The notes under the pieces are model-generated. The model worked only from the letters and a program-made list of their open reading frames with translations, had not been told where the DNA came from and did not search any database. DNA of 64,000 nt, taken from Rhodovibrio salinarum DSM 9154. GTDB taxonomy: Bacteria; Pseudomonadota; Alphaproteobacteria; Kiloniellales; Rhodovibrionaceae. Position 1 is the stretch's first letter. Each line of letters begins with the position of its first letter. The stretch is taken from contig NZ_KI911559.1 of assembly GCF_000515255.1 (NCBI RefSeq), positions 1-64,000 on the forward strand, read 5' to 3'. This document shows positions 34,840 to 44,142 of the stretch, in pieces. The position numbers were made by a program, and so were the translations under genes.

Positions 34840-36630
34840 GTGTTCAGCCGTCGCACCCGCTCCCGCCTGACACTCCCGCTCGCGGTTCTGTGCTTCCTGG
34901 CGGTTAACGCCTTCGCGCTGCAGGCGTTGGATACCGCGCGCCTGGATCTGACGGCGGACAGTCGGCACACGCTGTCGCAGACGACCCGGCGCGTGCTGGC
35001 CGACATTCCGGAACCGATCACGCTGTCTTACTACCGCTCCGAGGCGGTGAGGACCGCGGGCCCGCCGCTTGCCGACTATGCCCGGCGGGTGTCGGCGATG
35101 CTCGACCGGTACGTGCGCCTGTCGGACGGCAAGCTGCGCCTGCAGCGCTTCACGCCGGCCCCCTATTCGCCCGAAGAAGACCGGGCCCTGGCCGACGGCC
35201 TGACCGCCCTGCAACTGGGCCGGGACGGCGAGACCGCCTACTTCGGCCTGGTCGGGCGCAACAGCACCGACGACCGCGAGACCATCCCCTTGTTCGCGCC
35301 CGAGCGCGCGGCCTTCCTGGAACACGATCTGACCCGCGCGATCCGTCGCCTGGCGCATCCGCAGGCCCCGCGCGTCGGCCTGCTGACCGGCTTGCCGATG
35401 ACGGGCGATCCCGCCGCCGGTACCCCGGACTGGCGCATCCTGGAACGGCTGCGCCAGGACTACGAGGTGGTCAAAATCGATAGCGACGACACAAAGCTGC
35501 CGGAGGCGTTGAACCTCTTGATCCTGGCCCAGCCGTCCGGCCTGGACGACGAGCTGGCGACTGCGATCCGGCGCTATGCCGAGCAGGGCAGCGCCGTGCT
35601 CGCCTTCGCCGACCCGTTCGCGGAGACGCTGGCCCTCGCGAGCGCGCCCGGCACGCCCTACGGCGACGGGCTGCAGACGCTGGCGCCGCTGCTGCACGAC
35701 TGGGGCGTTGCGATCGACCCTGACATGGTGGTTGGCGACCGCGCGCACGCCCGTCGGGTGCGTGCCCGGGTGGGCGGTCGAGAAACGGCCGTCGACTACC
35801 TGCCCTGGCTTCTGCTGCCGGGCGCGCGACTGTCGGCGGACGATCCGGCGACCGCGAACCTGCCCGGCCTGGCGCTGAACTCCGCCGGGCGGCTACGCGC
35901 GCTGGACGGCACCCACCTGACCCCGCTGGCGACGAGCGGCGATCAATCCGCCGACATCGCGATCGGGCGCCTCGCCACCCGCCCGAACCCGGGGCGCCTG
36001 CTGGCCGACTTCGCGCCAGACGGCGAACCACGCGTGCTGGCCGCCCGGGTCCAGCGGCCCGAGGGATCCGGCGCGCTGGTCGTGGTCGCCGACAGCGACC
36101 TGCTGGACGATGCCGTCTGGACCCGCCGACAGGAGGTGATGGGCGAGCAGCGGCGCGTCGCGGCGACCGGCAACGGCGATTTCGTGCTCAACCTGGTGGA
36201 TACGCTGACCGGCGGGCAGGCGCTGCTCGGCCTGCGCGGGCGCGGCCTGAGCGACCGTCCCTTCACCGTGATCGAGCAGATCCGCCGGCAGGCGGAGGCG
36301 CAGTACCGCGCCCGCGAGCAGCAACTGGCCGAGCGGGTCGACCAGGCCCGCACACGCATCGCCGCCCTGCAGCGGCGCGAGCAGGAAACCGGCGTCGTGC
36401 TGTCCGACGACCAGCAGGCGGAGATCGAGCGCTTGCGCGCCGACATGCTGGACGCACGCGGGGAACTGCGCGATGTGCAGCACCAGCTGCGCGCGGGCGT
36501 GGCCAGAATCGAATCCCGGGTGCAGGCGCTGGTCACCTGGACCGTGCCGGCGCTGGTCGCGCTGGCCGCCCTCGCGCTCGCGCTGCTGCGCCGCTGGCGC
36601 CGCGCCCGCACGCCAGCGGCGCGCGGCTAG
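34840..36630 (+). CDS. GldG-like auxiliary ABC component (DUF7088/GldG family)
   Basis: 596 residues from the GTG at 34840 (AAGG eight bases upstream). An N-terminal membrane helix (LTLPLAVLCFLAVNAFALQA) leads to the periplasmic GldG domain, starting LDLTADSRHTLSQTTRRVLA and EPITLSYYRSE. Near 475-555 there is a long coiled coil (QAEAQYRAREQQLAERVDQA and on) before a C-terminal helix (WTVPALVALAALALALLRRW). The domain has a thioredoxin-like/ThuA-like fold in relatives. It is an obligate companion of GldF-type permeases; its function is unknown. Confidence 0.88.
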   Translation: MFSRRTRSRLTLPLAVLCFLAVNAFALQALDTARLDLTADSRHTLSQTTRRVLADIPEPITLSYYRSEAVRTAGPPLADYARRVSAMLDRYVRLSDGKLRLQRFTPAPYSPEEDRALADGLTALQLGRDGETAYFGLVGRNSTDDRETIPLFAPERAAFLEHDLTRAIRRLAHPQAPRVGLLTGLPMTGDPAAGTPDWRILERLRQDYEVVKIDSDDTKLPEALNLLILAQPSGLDDELATAIRRYAEQGSAVLAFADPFAETLALASAPGTPYGDGLQTLAPLLHDWGVAIDPDMVVGDRAHARRVRARVGGRETAVDYLPWLLLPGARLSADDPATANLPGLALNSAGRLRALDGTHLTPLATSGDQSADIAIGRLATRPNPGRLLADFAPDGEPRVLAARVQRPEGSGALVVVADSDLLDDAVWTRRQEVMGEQRRVAATGNGDFVLNLVDTLTGGQALLGLRGRGLSDRPFTVIEQIRRQAEAQYRAREQQLAERVDQARTRIAALQRREQETGVVLSDDQQAEIERLRADMLDARGELRDVQHQLRAGVARIESRVQALVTWTVPALVALAALALALLRRWRRARTPAARG

Positions 36631-36642
36631 GGAGCAGGCCCG

Positions 36643-37659
36643 ATGTCGCTGCGCACCCTGATCGTCCTGGCCCTGATCACGCTGCTCGCGGGCGGCGGTG
36701 CACTGACGCTGGCCGCGCTGGCGCCGCGCCCGGCGCAGGTACAGTTGGCGGGCGAACCGGTGCTGCCCGGCCTGGCAGCGCGCCTGTCCGAGGTCCATCG
36801 CGTGGCGGTGGAGGTCCGCGACAAGCCGGGCGTGGTACTGACGCGCGAGGACGACGGCTGGGCGGTCGCGAGCGCCCACGGCTACCCGGCCCGGACCGAA
36901 CGGGTAAACCGCCTGCTGGTCGGGCTCGCCAATCTGGAGAAAATCGCGCCTAAAACCGCCGATCCCGGGCGTTTCCAGCGCCTGGCGGTCGGCGACCCGG
37001 CGGACGATCCCCTGGCCCGGCGGGTCACGCTGACCGGCAGGGACGGTCAGGAGATCGCGCAGTTGATCGTCGGCAAGCAGCGCCACGAACTGACCGGCCG
37101 GGCCGCCAACGGCACGTACGTGCGCGTGCCGGGCGAGGAGCGCGCCTGGCTCGCCGCCGGGCTCGCGGACCTGTCGGATGACGCCTACCCTTTCCTCGAC
37201 ACGGCGGTGATCGACCTGCCGGCCGGCCAGATCCGGCGGATCGAGATCGCACGCGTCGGCGGCGGCCGGCTGGTCGCGGTGCGCCCATCAGAAAACGCGC
37301 CGGCGCTGGCGATCGCCGACGTGCCGCAGGGCCGCCAGCTCGACGTCGCCGCCGTGCGCCGGCTGGGCGCGCTGCTCTCGGAGATCAAATTCGATCGCGT
37401 CGAACCGGCAAATGCCCTGACGGACGCCACCCGCGTCGCGGCGACGACGGTCTTCACGTTCGACGGTCTGCGCCTGGCGGTCCGGGTGTTCGACCGCGAC
37501 GGGCGCTTCTGGCTCACCCTGTCCGCCAGCGCAGACACGCCGGCCGCCCAGGACCGCGCCAATCGCCTGAACGCGCGCGTGGACGGCTGGGCCTACATGG
37601 TCGCCGACTACATCGCCGAACGCCTGACCCGGACCCAAGCGGACGTGCTGGCGAAGTGA
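36643..37659 (+). CDS. DUF4340 domain-containing protein
   Basis: 338 residues. One N-terminal membrane helix (LIVLALITLLAGGGALTLAA), then two DUF4340 copies in the periplasm, seen as RVAVEVRDKPGVVLTREDDG-WAVASAHGYPARTERVNRLL (first) and RRIEIARVGGGRLVAVRPS (second). Twelve bases after the GldG-like gene, it completes the four-gene operon. The family always accompanies Gld-type ABC genes in this kind of operon. Function unknown. Confidence 0.88.
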   Translation: MSLRTLIVLALITLLAGGGALTLAALAPRPAQVQLAGEPVLPGLAARLSEVHRVAVEVRDKPGVVLTREDDGWAVASAHGYPARTERVNRLLVGLANLEKIAPKTADPGRFQRLAVGDPADDPLARRVTLTGRDGQEIAQLIVGKQRHELTGRAANGTYVRVPGEERAWLAAGLADLSDDAYPFLDTAVIDLPAGQIRRIEIARVGGGRLVAVRPSENAPALAIADVPQGRQLDVAAVRRLGALLSEIKFDRVEPANALTDATRVAATTVFTFDGLRLAVRVFDRDGRFWLTLSASADTPAAQDRANRLNARVDGWAYMVADYIAERLTRTQADVLAK

Positions 37660-37673
37660 AGAATATACGTCAC

Positions 37674-37698
37674 TCAAGAATATAATATATATTCTTGA
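37674..37698. terminator. AT-rich 11-bp hairpin at the island's left edge
   Basis: TCAAGAATATA (37674-37684) pairs perfectly with TATATTCTTGA (37688-37698). It lies between the DUF4340 stop (37659) and the Fic/Doc stop (37712), so it can serve both convergent genes. It marks where base composition drops sharply. Confidence 0.55.
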
Positions 37699-37711
37699 AT
37701 TATATGATTTC

Positions 37712-38599
37712 TTACCTATGCGCCAAGCTTATTAGAGGCTCCTGATATTTTGCAATCAGACAATGGACAGGATCTTCATCTTTGAAAAAAGTAGCCGAAT
37801 CCACGCCTTTTTTAGCTGTCAATCCGGTTTTTTCACGAACCGTCTTGATTGCACCTTGCCCCACTTCTTTAGTCCAGGAAGGGAAACCAATCTGAGCCAC
37901 TTTTACGCCAACCTTTTCTTTGGGTCCCACTATCCCAAAAACGCGACGCCTCTCCTCGATCCGAACCACATCAATCGTATTACCACTTGGATTTTGAAGG
38001 TCAAACCCAAATCGGTTTAATGTTTTTTTTAGGCGAGCGTAAGTTATTGAATAGAATCTAGTGTCAAGCTTTCTAGTGTTACCCTTAAGAAACCAGTGTA
38101 TAGTTTTAATTTCAGGGTCCGGATCGTTTTCTTTGCAAAGATCTTTAAAAATTCTATATTTATTTAATTGATTATCGGCCACACATACAGCAAAATCTTC
38201 CAACTCCTTGTTTTTTGGAGTTGGAACTAGGTTTAATTTATATAAATTATAAATGAGGCTCAAGAAAGCGGTTCTTTTATTTGCATCATGAAATGGGTGG
38301 TCTTTAATAATGCCAAAAAACATCGTTGCGCATTTCTCAAGCGGATGCTGCCACTTCTCCTTCCCGCCAAATGCTACATGAGGCCGCAGAAGCGCTGAAT
38401 GTAAAAGATCAATATCTCGGGGCCCAACACCAGATATCCCGCCTCCTGACATATAAAAAAATTCAGCTACGAGGAAATGAGCTTTCAATACATCATGTAT
38501 ACCCAATGTAAATTGAGTGTGATACAGATTATCGTCACCAATCTGGTTTGTCCAGAACTGAAACTCAGCCTGGAGATCCTCACTTATATCTAACGTCAT
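37712..38599 (-). CDS. Fic/Doc-family protein with a HicA-like C-terminal domain
   Basis: 295 residues. Residues about 25-150 are a Doc-type Fic domain: GVGPRDIDLLHSALLRPH, then the active motif HPFHDANKRT (101-110). Like Doc it has a lysine where AMPylating Fic proteins have glycine, so kinase-type activity on a translation factor is likelier than AMP transfer. Residues about 183-262 resemble the HicA dsRNA-binding fold: LKKTLNRFGFDL, then VAQIGFPSWTKEVGQGAIKT and REKTGLT, where HicA has KE-x-x-x-G-T-x-x-x-I-x-x-x-A-G-L. The HicA catalytic GSH is replaced by SGNTI. The gene is AT-rich with codon use unlike its neighbours, and no Phd or HicB antitoxin gene is adjacent, so it is probably transferred DNA. 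Confidence 0.75.
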   Translation of the reverse strand: MTLDISEDLQAEFQFWTNQIGDDNLYHTQFTLGIHDVLKAHFLVAEFFYMSGGGISGVGPRDIDLLHSALLRPHVAFGGKEKWQHPLEKCATMFFGIIKDHPFHDANKRTAFLSLIYNLYKLNLVPTPKNKELEDFAVCVADNQLNKYRIFKDLCKENDPDPEIKTIHWFLKGNTRKLDTRFYSITYARLKKTLNRFGFDLQNPSGNTIDVVRIEERRRVFGIVGPKEKVGVKVAQIGFPSWTKEVGQGAIKTVREKTGLTAKKGVDSATFFKDEDPVHCLIAKYQEPLISLAHR

Positions 38600-38955
38600 T
38601 AAATTATTTTACCATATTCATACACCCCACAGTCGAAAGATACCTAGCCGCACAAACGTTCGCAAGCAGCAAATTAACTCATACGACACACATGTACTCT
38701 TATCAATACCCACCTCGATGACCAGCCCTCTTCACGAAATGAAAATCAAAATGAAATACGCAGCATCATGGTATTAACATTATTTAAAATAATAATATAT
38801 TTATAAAATACAACCGAGTTACCTGAAAATTTTTCCGTTACCAATAGCTTTGATTTTCAATACATGAATTGACCAATAAAATCAAACAATTTCATATGGT
38901 AAACTCTGTGCGCATGTCCCGTATAAACCCGGAAAAGGTCTGAGAGGCTGCCCCC
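38600..38955. other. AT-rich spacer behind the Fic/Doc gene
   Basis: About 290 bases (38600-38890) are very AT-rich, with long A/T runs (38770-38830) and no open frame of note; GC-rich sequence resumes near 38900. This is the upstream region of the Fic/Doc gene. I looked for an antitoxin gene here and found none. I found no clear direct repeats or tRNA at the edges. Confidence 0.6.
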
Positions 38956-39747
38956 CTACCCCGCCAACGGAAAGCGCTCGACCAGGTCGAAGGCGCTGCC
39001 GCGGTCGGGCTGGGTGACCAGGGAGAGGGCGTCCAGGGTCCAGTCCATCGTGAGCAGCGGGGCCAGCTGCGGCTGCAGAGCACGGGCCAGCAGGGTGCGG
39101 GTCTGGCCATCGCACGGACCCGCCAGGGTGATGTGGAAGCGGAAGGTATCGAAGACGTAAGGGTAGCCCCACCGCTGCAGGTGCTCCGCCTGACGGGGGG
39201 TCAGGCCATCGGCCCGGCGGCGTTCCAGCTCCTGCCCCGTCAGGGGGGCGCGGTAGGCGTCGAACGCCTGCACGACATTCGCGGCGAGCTCGTCCAGCTC
39301 GGACGCCGGGCGGCTTGGCCGCAGCACGAGATAGGGGCCGAGTTCGGCCAGTTCCGGTTCTGGGATCGCAACGGAGCCGTGCTGAGCGGCGAAATCCGCG
39401 ATCGCCTGCCCCAGCGATTCCGGCGCCACGCCGTCAGCCAGGTGGAAGGGCGCACGCAGCGTGGCGTGCAGGCCATAGTGCGCCGGCCCCTCGGTCGCCT
39501 CGATCAGGGTCTCGGCCTCGACGCCGATCGCCTTCGCCAACGCGGGCCGACCGGGACCAAACAGCTGCTCGCCCAGGATCGACAGCGGCCCGTCCGGCGG
39601 TGGGGTCCAGTAGATCGCGTACCGGGCCTCCGCCGGGTCGGGCGTCTGGTCCGGCGTCACCTCGGGGGCACCATCATCGGGCGCCAGATTGCCCGCGTCC
39701 GTGACGGGCGTGGGCTTGGTCGGCTCGTCGCGCGCGCTGTCGTCCAT
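38956..39747 (-). CDS. DUF1045 protein, 2H phosphoesterase superfamily
   Basis: 263 residues from the ATG at 39747 (a GTG at 39780 would add 11). The two HxT motifs of 2H phosphoesterases are present: LHATLRAPFHLADG and FRFHITLAGPCDG. The family is found in phosphonate (phn) operons as a possible cyclic-phosphate hydrolase, but no phn gene is in the window. The first 55 residues are acidic, Pro-rich and disordered. It stands alone downstream of malate synthase. Confidence 0.82.
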   Translation of the reverse strand: MDDSARDEPTKPTPVTDAGNLAPDDGAPEVTPDQTPDPAEARYAIYWTPPPDGPLSILGEQLFGPGRPALAKAIGVEAETLIEATEGPAHYGLHATLRAPFHLADGVAPESLGQAIADFAAQHGSVAIPEPELAELGPYLVLRPSRPASELDELAANVVQAFDAYRAPLTGQELERRRADGLTPRQAEHLQRWGYPYVFDTFRFHITLAGPCDGQTRTLLARALQPQLAPLLTMDWTLDALSLVTQPDRGSAFDLVERFPLAG

Positions 39748-39936
39748 ACCGGTCAATTGCGTTCGGTTGCCTCGTTCCACGGGTCGGCGCGTCCTGTACC
39801 CCAGTCACGCGCCCATCGCAAAGGCCGAATGCAAATAAGCGGCGTATCAGGCCGTCTCGGCACCGCACACACACGGCGTCCAGCGGGTCCCCCGCTTATA
39901 GCGAGAAGACCCGCAGCCATGCCATGGCCGATCGGG

Positions 39937-42102
39937 TTAACCGCCGTGGACGCGCTTCGCCTCGGCGCGGCGGGCGTGCAGGACCGGTTCGGTGTAGCCG
40001 CTCGGTTGTTCGCGGCCCTTGAAGATCAGATCCTTGGCCGCCTGGAACGCGACCGACGCGTCGAAGTCCTTGGACATCGGGCGATAGGCTGGATCGCCCT
40101 GGTTCTGCCGATCGACCACCTCGGCCATCCGCTTGAGCGTATCCAGAACCTGCGTCTGATCGACCACCCCATGGTACAGCCAGTTGGCGATGTGCTGGCT
40201 GGAGATCCGCAGGGTGGCGCGGTCCTCCATCAGGCCGACATCGTTGATGTCGGGCACCTTGGAGCAGCCGACGCCCTGTTCCACCCAGCGCACCACATAG
40301 CCCAGGATGCCCTGGCAGTTGTTATCCAGCTCCTGCTGGATGGCCTCGGGCTCCCAGTTGGTGTCGGCCGCCACCGGCAGGGTCAGCAGGTCGTCGAGGC
40401 TGGCACGCTCCTGCCCCTTGAGTTCATCCTGCACCGCCTTGACGTCGACCTGGTGGTAGTGGATGGCGTGCAACGTGGCCGCGGTCGGCGAGGGCACCCA
40501 GGCGGTATTGGCGCCCGCCTTGGGGTGACCGACCTTGGCCTCCAGCATGTCGGCCATGCGGTCCGGCATCGGCCACATCCCCTTGCCGATCTGGGCGACG
40601 CCCTGCAGGCCGCACTTCAGGCCAATATCGACGTTGCGGTCCTCGTAAGCCTGGATCCAGCGCGTACCCTTCATCTCGCCCTTGCGGACCATCGGGCCGG
40701 CTTCCATGTCGGTGTGGATCTCGTCGCCGGTGCGGTCCAGGAAGCCGGTGTTGATGAACACCACCCGGTCCTTGGCGGCGCGGATGCACTCCTTGAGGTT
40801 GGCGCTGGTCCGGCGCTCCTCGTCCATGATGCCCATCTTCAGGGTGTTGCGCGCCATCCCCAGCATCTCCTCGACGCGCGCGAACAGCGCGTCGGAGAAG
40901 CGGACCTCCTCGGAACCGTGCATCTTCGGCTTGACGATGTAGACGCTGCCCGCGCGCGAGTTCACCACGCTGCCGCTGCGCTTCAGATCGTGCACCGCGA
41001 TCAGGCTGGTAAAGACGGCGTCCAGGAGGCCCTCCGGCGCTTCCTGACCGTCCTGGTCAAGCACCATGCCGATCGTCATCAGGTGGCCGACGTTGCGCAC
41101 CAGCATCAGCGAGCGGCCCGGCAGGGTCAGCTTTTCCCCATTCGGCGTGGTGTAGTAGCGGTCGGCCTTCAGCTTGCGCTCGACCGTCGTGCCGCCCTTC
41201 TCGAAGCTCTCCTTGAGCCAGCCCTGCGTCAAACCAAGCCAGTTGCGGTAGACGCCGACCTTGTCCTCGGCATCGACGGCGGCGACCGAATCCTCGCAGT
41301 CCATGATCGTGGTGACCGCAGCCTCCATGATCACGTCGGAAACGCCGGCCGCATCGGTCTTGCCGATCGGATGGCTGGGATCGATCTCGATCTCGACGTG
41401 CAAGCCGTGGTTTTCCAGCAGCACCGTCTCCGGCTGGCTCTCGGTGCCGACGAAACCGGCCAAACGCGCCGGATCACTCAACCCGACCGGGCCCTGCGCG
41501 GTGTCCACCACCAGCGCACGGTGCTCCACCCGGTAGCCGATCGCATCCTTATGGCTGCCGCGCTCCAGCGGCGCGACCTGATCCAGCACCTCGCGCGCCT
41601 TCGCGATCACCTGCTCGCCGCGCTTGGGGTTGAAGTCACGGGTAATCTCTGCTCCGTCGGTCTCGGGGATCGCATCGGAGCCGTACAGCGCATCGTACAG
41701 GCTGCCCCAGCGCGCGTTCGCGGCATTGAGGGCGAAGCGCGCGTTCGACATCGGCACCACAAGCTGCGGACCGGCAGTGGTCGAGAACTCGGGGTCGACG
41801 TTCTGCGTGCCGACGGTAAAGTCCTCGCCTTCCGGTTCCAGGTAGCCGATCTCCTCCAGGAACGCCTTGTAGGCGGCGAGATCGTGTTCTTGGCCCCGAC
41901 GCTCCTTGTGCCAGGCGTCGATCTGCTGCTGCAGCTCTTCCCGGCGCGCGAGCAGTTCCTTGTTCTTCGGCGCGAAATCGTGCACCAGCCGGTCCAGGTC
42001 TTCCCAGAAGCGCCCGGCCTCCAGGCCCGTTCCGGGCAAGGCCTCATCCTCGATAAATTTCACGAGGGATTCGGCGACCTTCAGGTTGCCCTTCTGGATC
42101 AT
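39937..42102 (-). CDS. glcB: malate synthase G
   Basis: 721 residues, standard for the G isoform. It condenses glyoxylate with acetyl-CoA to malate, completing the glyoxylate shunt or glycolate use. Recognisable stretches: the N-terminus [37 protein letters not shown] (metal and glyoxylate site), [31 protein letters not shown], and [22 protein letters not shown] lies before the ATG. With pyruvate carboxylase in the window, C2 growth is supported. No isocitrate lyase is here. Confidence 0.97.
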   Translation of the reverse strand: MIQKGNLKVAESLVKFIEDEALPGTGLEAGRFWEDLDRLVHDFAPKNKELLARREELQQQIDAWHKERRGQEHDLAAYKAFLEEIGYLEPEGEDFTVGTQNVDPEFSTTAGPQLVVPMSNARFALNAANARWGSLYDALYGSDAIPETDGAEITRDFNPKRGEQVIAKAREVLDQVAPLERGSHKDAIGYRVEHRALVVDTAQGPVGLSDPARLAGFVGTESQPETVLLENHGLHVEIEIDPSHPIGKTDAAGVSDVIMEAAVTTIMDCEDSVAAVDAEDKVGVYRNWLGLTQGWLKESFEKGGTTVERKLKADRYYTTPNGEKLTLPGRSLMLVRNVGHLMTIGMVLDQDGQEAPEGLLDAVFTSLIAVHDLKRSGSVVNSRAGSVYIVKPKMHGSEEVRFSDALFARVEEMLGMARNTLKMGIMDEERRTSANLKECIRAAKDRVVFINTGFLDRTGDEIHTDMEAGPMVRKGEMKGTRWIQAYEDRNVDIGLKCGLQGVAQIGKGMWPMPDRMADMLEAKVGHPKAGANTAWVPSPTAATLHAIHYHQVDVKAVQDELKGQERASLDDLLTLPVAADTNWEPEAIQQELDNNCQGILGYVVRWVEQGVGCSKVPDINDVGLMEDRATLRISSQHIANWLYHGVVDQTQVLDTLKRMAEVVDRQNQGDPAYRPMSKDFDASVAFQAAKDLIFKGREQPSGYTEPVLHARRAEAKRVHGG

Positions 42103-42267
42103 CGCGGCGGTGCCTCCTTAAATACTATTGGGCGGACATCGTCCTTGCGCAGCCGATCAACGCGGGCAGCCGTCATGCTGCAAGACCGCGATCGAACCGG
42201 TGCGAGAATGAGCCGCAACCATAACGCTGACGACGCGTTTGTGAAGTGTTGGGCACCGCACCAAATC

Positions 42268-43209
42268 TTAGCCCTCGCAATCTTCCCGCCATGAAGCGAG
42301 CGAGACCCAGGTGAGTTCATGCTTGTTGTGGTGCAGATGCATCAACCGGCTGCCCGGTAGCGCGGCGAAGGCGTCCATGGCCGCGACGTCCGTTTCTCCC
42401 TGAAACTTCACGGTGCAGACGAAGTTGCGCGCGGCCCCGGCGTCCAACCAGCGCGTTATCAGGCGATAGAGCCGCTGGGGATAGCAGACGACGTCGGAAC
42501 ACACCCAATCGACCGGCCCGTCGACCTTGGGGTCAAGCGCAAAAGCGCTGTCCCGGCGGGATTCAACGCCCGGCATCGCCGCCACCTGCGGGGCCAGCTC
42601 GGCCTTATCCACCGCAACCACCCGCGCGCCCAAACTGGCGAGCACCCAGGTCCAGCCGCCGGGTGCGGCACCGAGGTCGAGGCAAAGATCGCCCGGCCCC
42701 GGCCGATCATCTAGCAGGCTCAGCGCCTCCCACAGCTTGAGGTAGGCGCGGTTGGGCGGCGTCTCCCGGTCCTCGACGAACCGGGCCTGGCCATGCGGAA
42801 ACGGGCTGCGCGTGGTTGGCGATGCCAACATCCGATCCGCGTCCAACAACGTCCAGCCGCCAAGCGACGCTGACGGCGGACGGTCGGGGAAGGCGAGCGG
42901 CTTCATCGAGACGTGCGGCAGTTGCTGGGCGATCAGGTTGGCGCGGCGGACCTGCGCGGGCGGGGTCAGGAGCGCCCAGTTGCGCTGCAGGGCCTTGAGC
43001 GTTCGGGCCGCCTGCTTGATCGAAGGCACCGGCAGCTCGCGCGCGTCGACCCAGACGTCCTCCGCCCAGGCGGGGTCAACCGCCGGCGGGTCGGCCAGCA
43101 ACAGCCGGTCGCCATGCCAGCCGCGCAGCCGCACGCCGGCACGCGCGAGCTCGCGCTCCAGCTCCGCTTCGAAGCCCACGGCGGGGATATAGCCAACCAA
43201 CTGCGCCAT
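42268..43209 (-). CDS. SAM-dependent methyltransferase, RlmM/FtsJ-like
   Basis: 313 residues from the ATG at 43209 (MAQLVGYIPAVGFEAELERE); upstream in-frame codons to 43287 are less likely. The N-terminal THUMP-like half precedes a Rossmann methyltransferase: CLDLGAAPGGWTWVLASLGA (SAM loop), VVAVDKAEL, DWVCSDVVCYPQRLYRL and FVCTVKFQGETD. This is the layout of RlmM, which 2'-O-methylates C2498 of 23S rRNA. The alphaproteobacterial members are shorter than E. coli RlmM, and the RNA site is not proven here. Confidence 0.78.
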   Translation of the reverse strand: MAQLVGYIPAVGFEAELERELARAGVRLRGWHGDRLLLADPPAVDPAWAEDVWVDARELPVPSIKQAARTLKALQRNWALLTPPAQVRRANLIAQQLPHVSMKPLAFPDRPPSASLGGWTLLDADRMLASPTTRSPFPHGQARFVEDRETPPNRAYLKLWEALSLLDDRPGPGDLCLDLGAAPGGWTWVLASLGARVVAVDKAELAPQVAAMPGVESRRDSAFALDPKVDGPVDWVCSDVVCYPQRLYRLITRWLDAGAARNFVCTVKFQGETDVAAMDAFAALPGSRLMHLHHNKHELTWVSLASWREDCEG

Positions 43210-43322
43210 CGCGGGCGCCTCTAGCACGCCGCCCCGCTCGCGCGCCACGGGGTTGGCGTCGGCTTTGCGCCTGCTAGACTGAGGCAACCCCGAATCTCCA
43301 AATCATAAAAGGGTGCGCGCCG

Positions 43323-43526
43323 GTGACCACGAGCGACGAAACAAAACCAAGCGCACTATCGATTGACGCCTGTCTCAACACACACTGTCCCTGGTCTGGA
43401 GACCCGGTCTCGCCAGATTCCCTGACTATCTATCGCGACCAGGTCGTGGGGTTCTGCAACCCTGAATGCCGAGACAAGTTCGACCGGGCGCAAACCGCGT
43501 TCAACAGGCTGATCGGCCATGACTGA
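43323..43526 (+). CDS. small YHS-like cysteine protein
   Basis: 67 residues from a GTG start. Cysteines in C-x3-HCPWSGDPVSPDSLTIYRDQ and VGFCNPECRDKFDRAQTA form a YHS/TRASH-like metal-binding knuckle (CP...G..V...S.......VGFC...C...F). Related small domains occur alone or fused to glutathione transferases. It probably binds zinc or copper. The last 8 bases overlap the VOC gene, so the two are coupled. Confidence 0.7.
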   Translation: MTTSDETKPSALSIDACLNTHCPWSGDPVSPDSLTIYRDQVVGFCNPECRDKFDRAQTAFNRLIGHD

Positions 43527-43986
43527 GACCCCAGACGGTTCGCCGGAGGCCTCCCGTCCGCTGGATCAGCGGATCAGCGTGGTCACACTCGGGGTACGCG
43601 ATTTGGCGCGGGCACGGACCTTCTACGAGGCGCTCGGCTGGCGGGTCGCGACGGAGGACGGCGCCGAGCGGATCGTTGCCTTTCAATTGCCCGGCATGGC
43701 GCTGGTCCTCTATCCGCGCGCCGAGTTGGAAGCGGACGCCGGGGTAGAAATGTCGGGAAACGGCCACCCACCGATCACATTGGCCATCAATATGGATACG
43801 CCCGAGGCTGTAGACGCGGCTTTAGCACGCGCGACGACAGCCGGCGGCGTCCTGGTCAAACCCGGGCAAAAGGTATTCTGGGGCGGCTATTCCGGCTACT
43901 TCAGCGATCCAGACGGCGTGCTTTGGGAAGTCGCGCACAATCCCTTCGCCACATTGGGTCCAGATGGTGCCTTTACCTGGCACTAG
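43519..43986 (+). CDS. VOC-family (glyoxalase/bleomycin-resistance-like) protein
   Basis: 155 residues. One VOC module pair: ISVVTLGVRDLARARTFYEA then GYSGYFSDPDGVLWEVAHNP, with the EVAHNPFA end typical of lactoylglutathione-lyase-like proteins. Metal ligands are not certain. Such enzymes isomerise or cleave using a divalent metal. Coupled to the small YHS-like gene ahead, which may be its metal or thiol partner. Confidence 0.87.
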   Translation: MTETPDGSPEASRPLDQRISVVTLGVRDLARARTFYEALGWRVATEDGAERIVAFQLPGMALVLYPRAELEADAGVEMSGNGHPPITLAINMDTPEAVDAALARATTAGGVLVKPGQKVFWGGYSGYFSDPDGVLWEVAHNPFATLGPDGAFTWH

Positions 43987-44142
43987 GACGAGCGTGCGGA
44001 AAACCTCGCGACGACACATCGGATCGCAGCCAACCAGCCGCGGCCCTGGCGCACCGCCCCCGCAAACTGTCCTGCTACTGGTGAGCTGTTCGTTCGCGCA
44101 GGGTATACTCGAGTTTCTGCAGGAAATGGTGCTGACGTTCGA

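Noticed and set aside
38600-38955. Phd/HicB antitoxin gene beside the Fic/Doc protein
   Set aside because: The region is AT-rich without an open frame of useful length on either strand.
39133-42294. 1053-codon open frame on the plus strand
   Set aside because: Antisense to malate synthase G and DUF1045, which have full family signatures.
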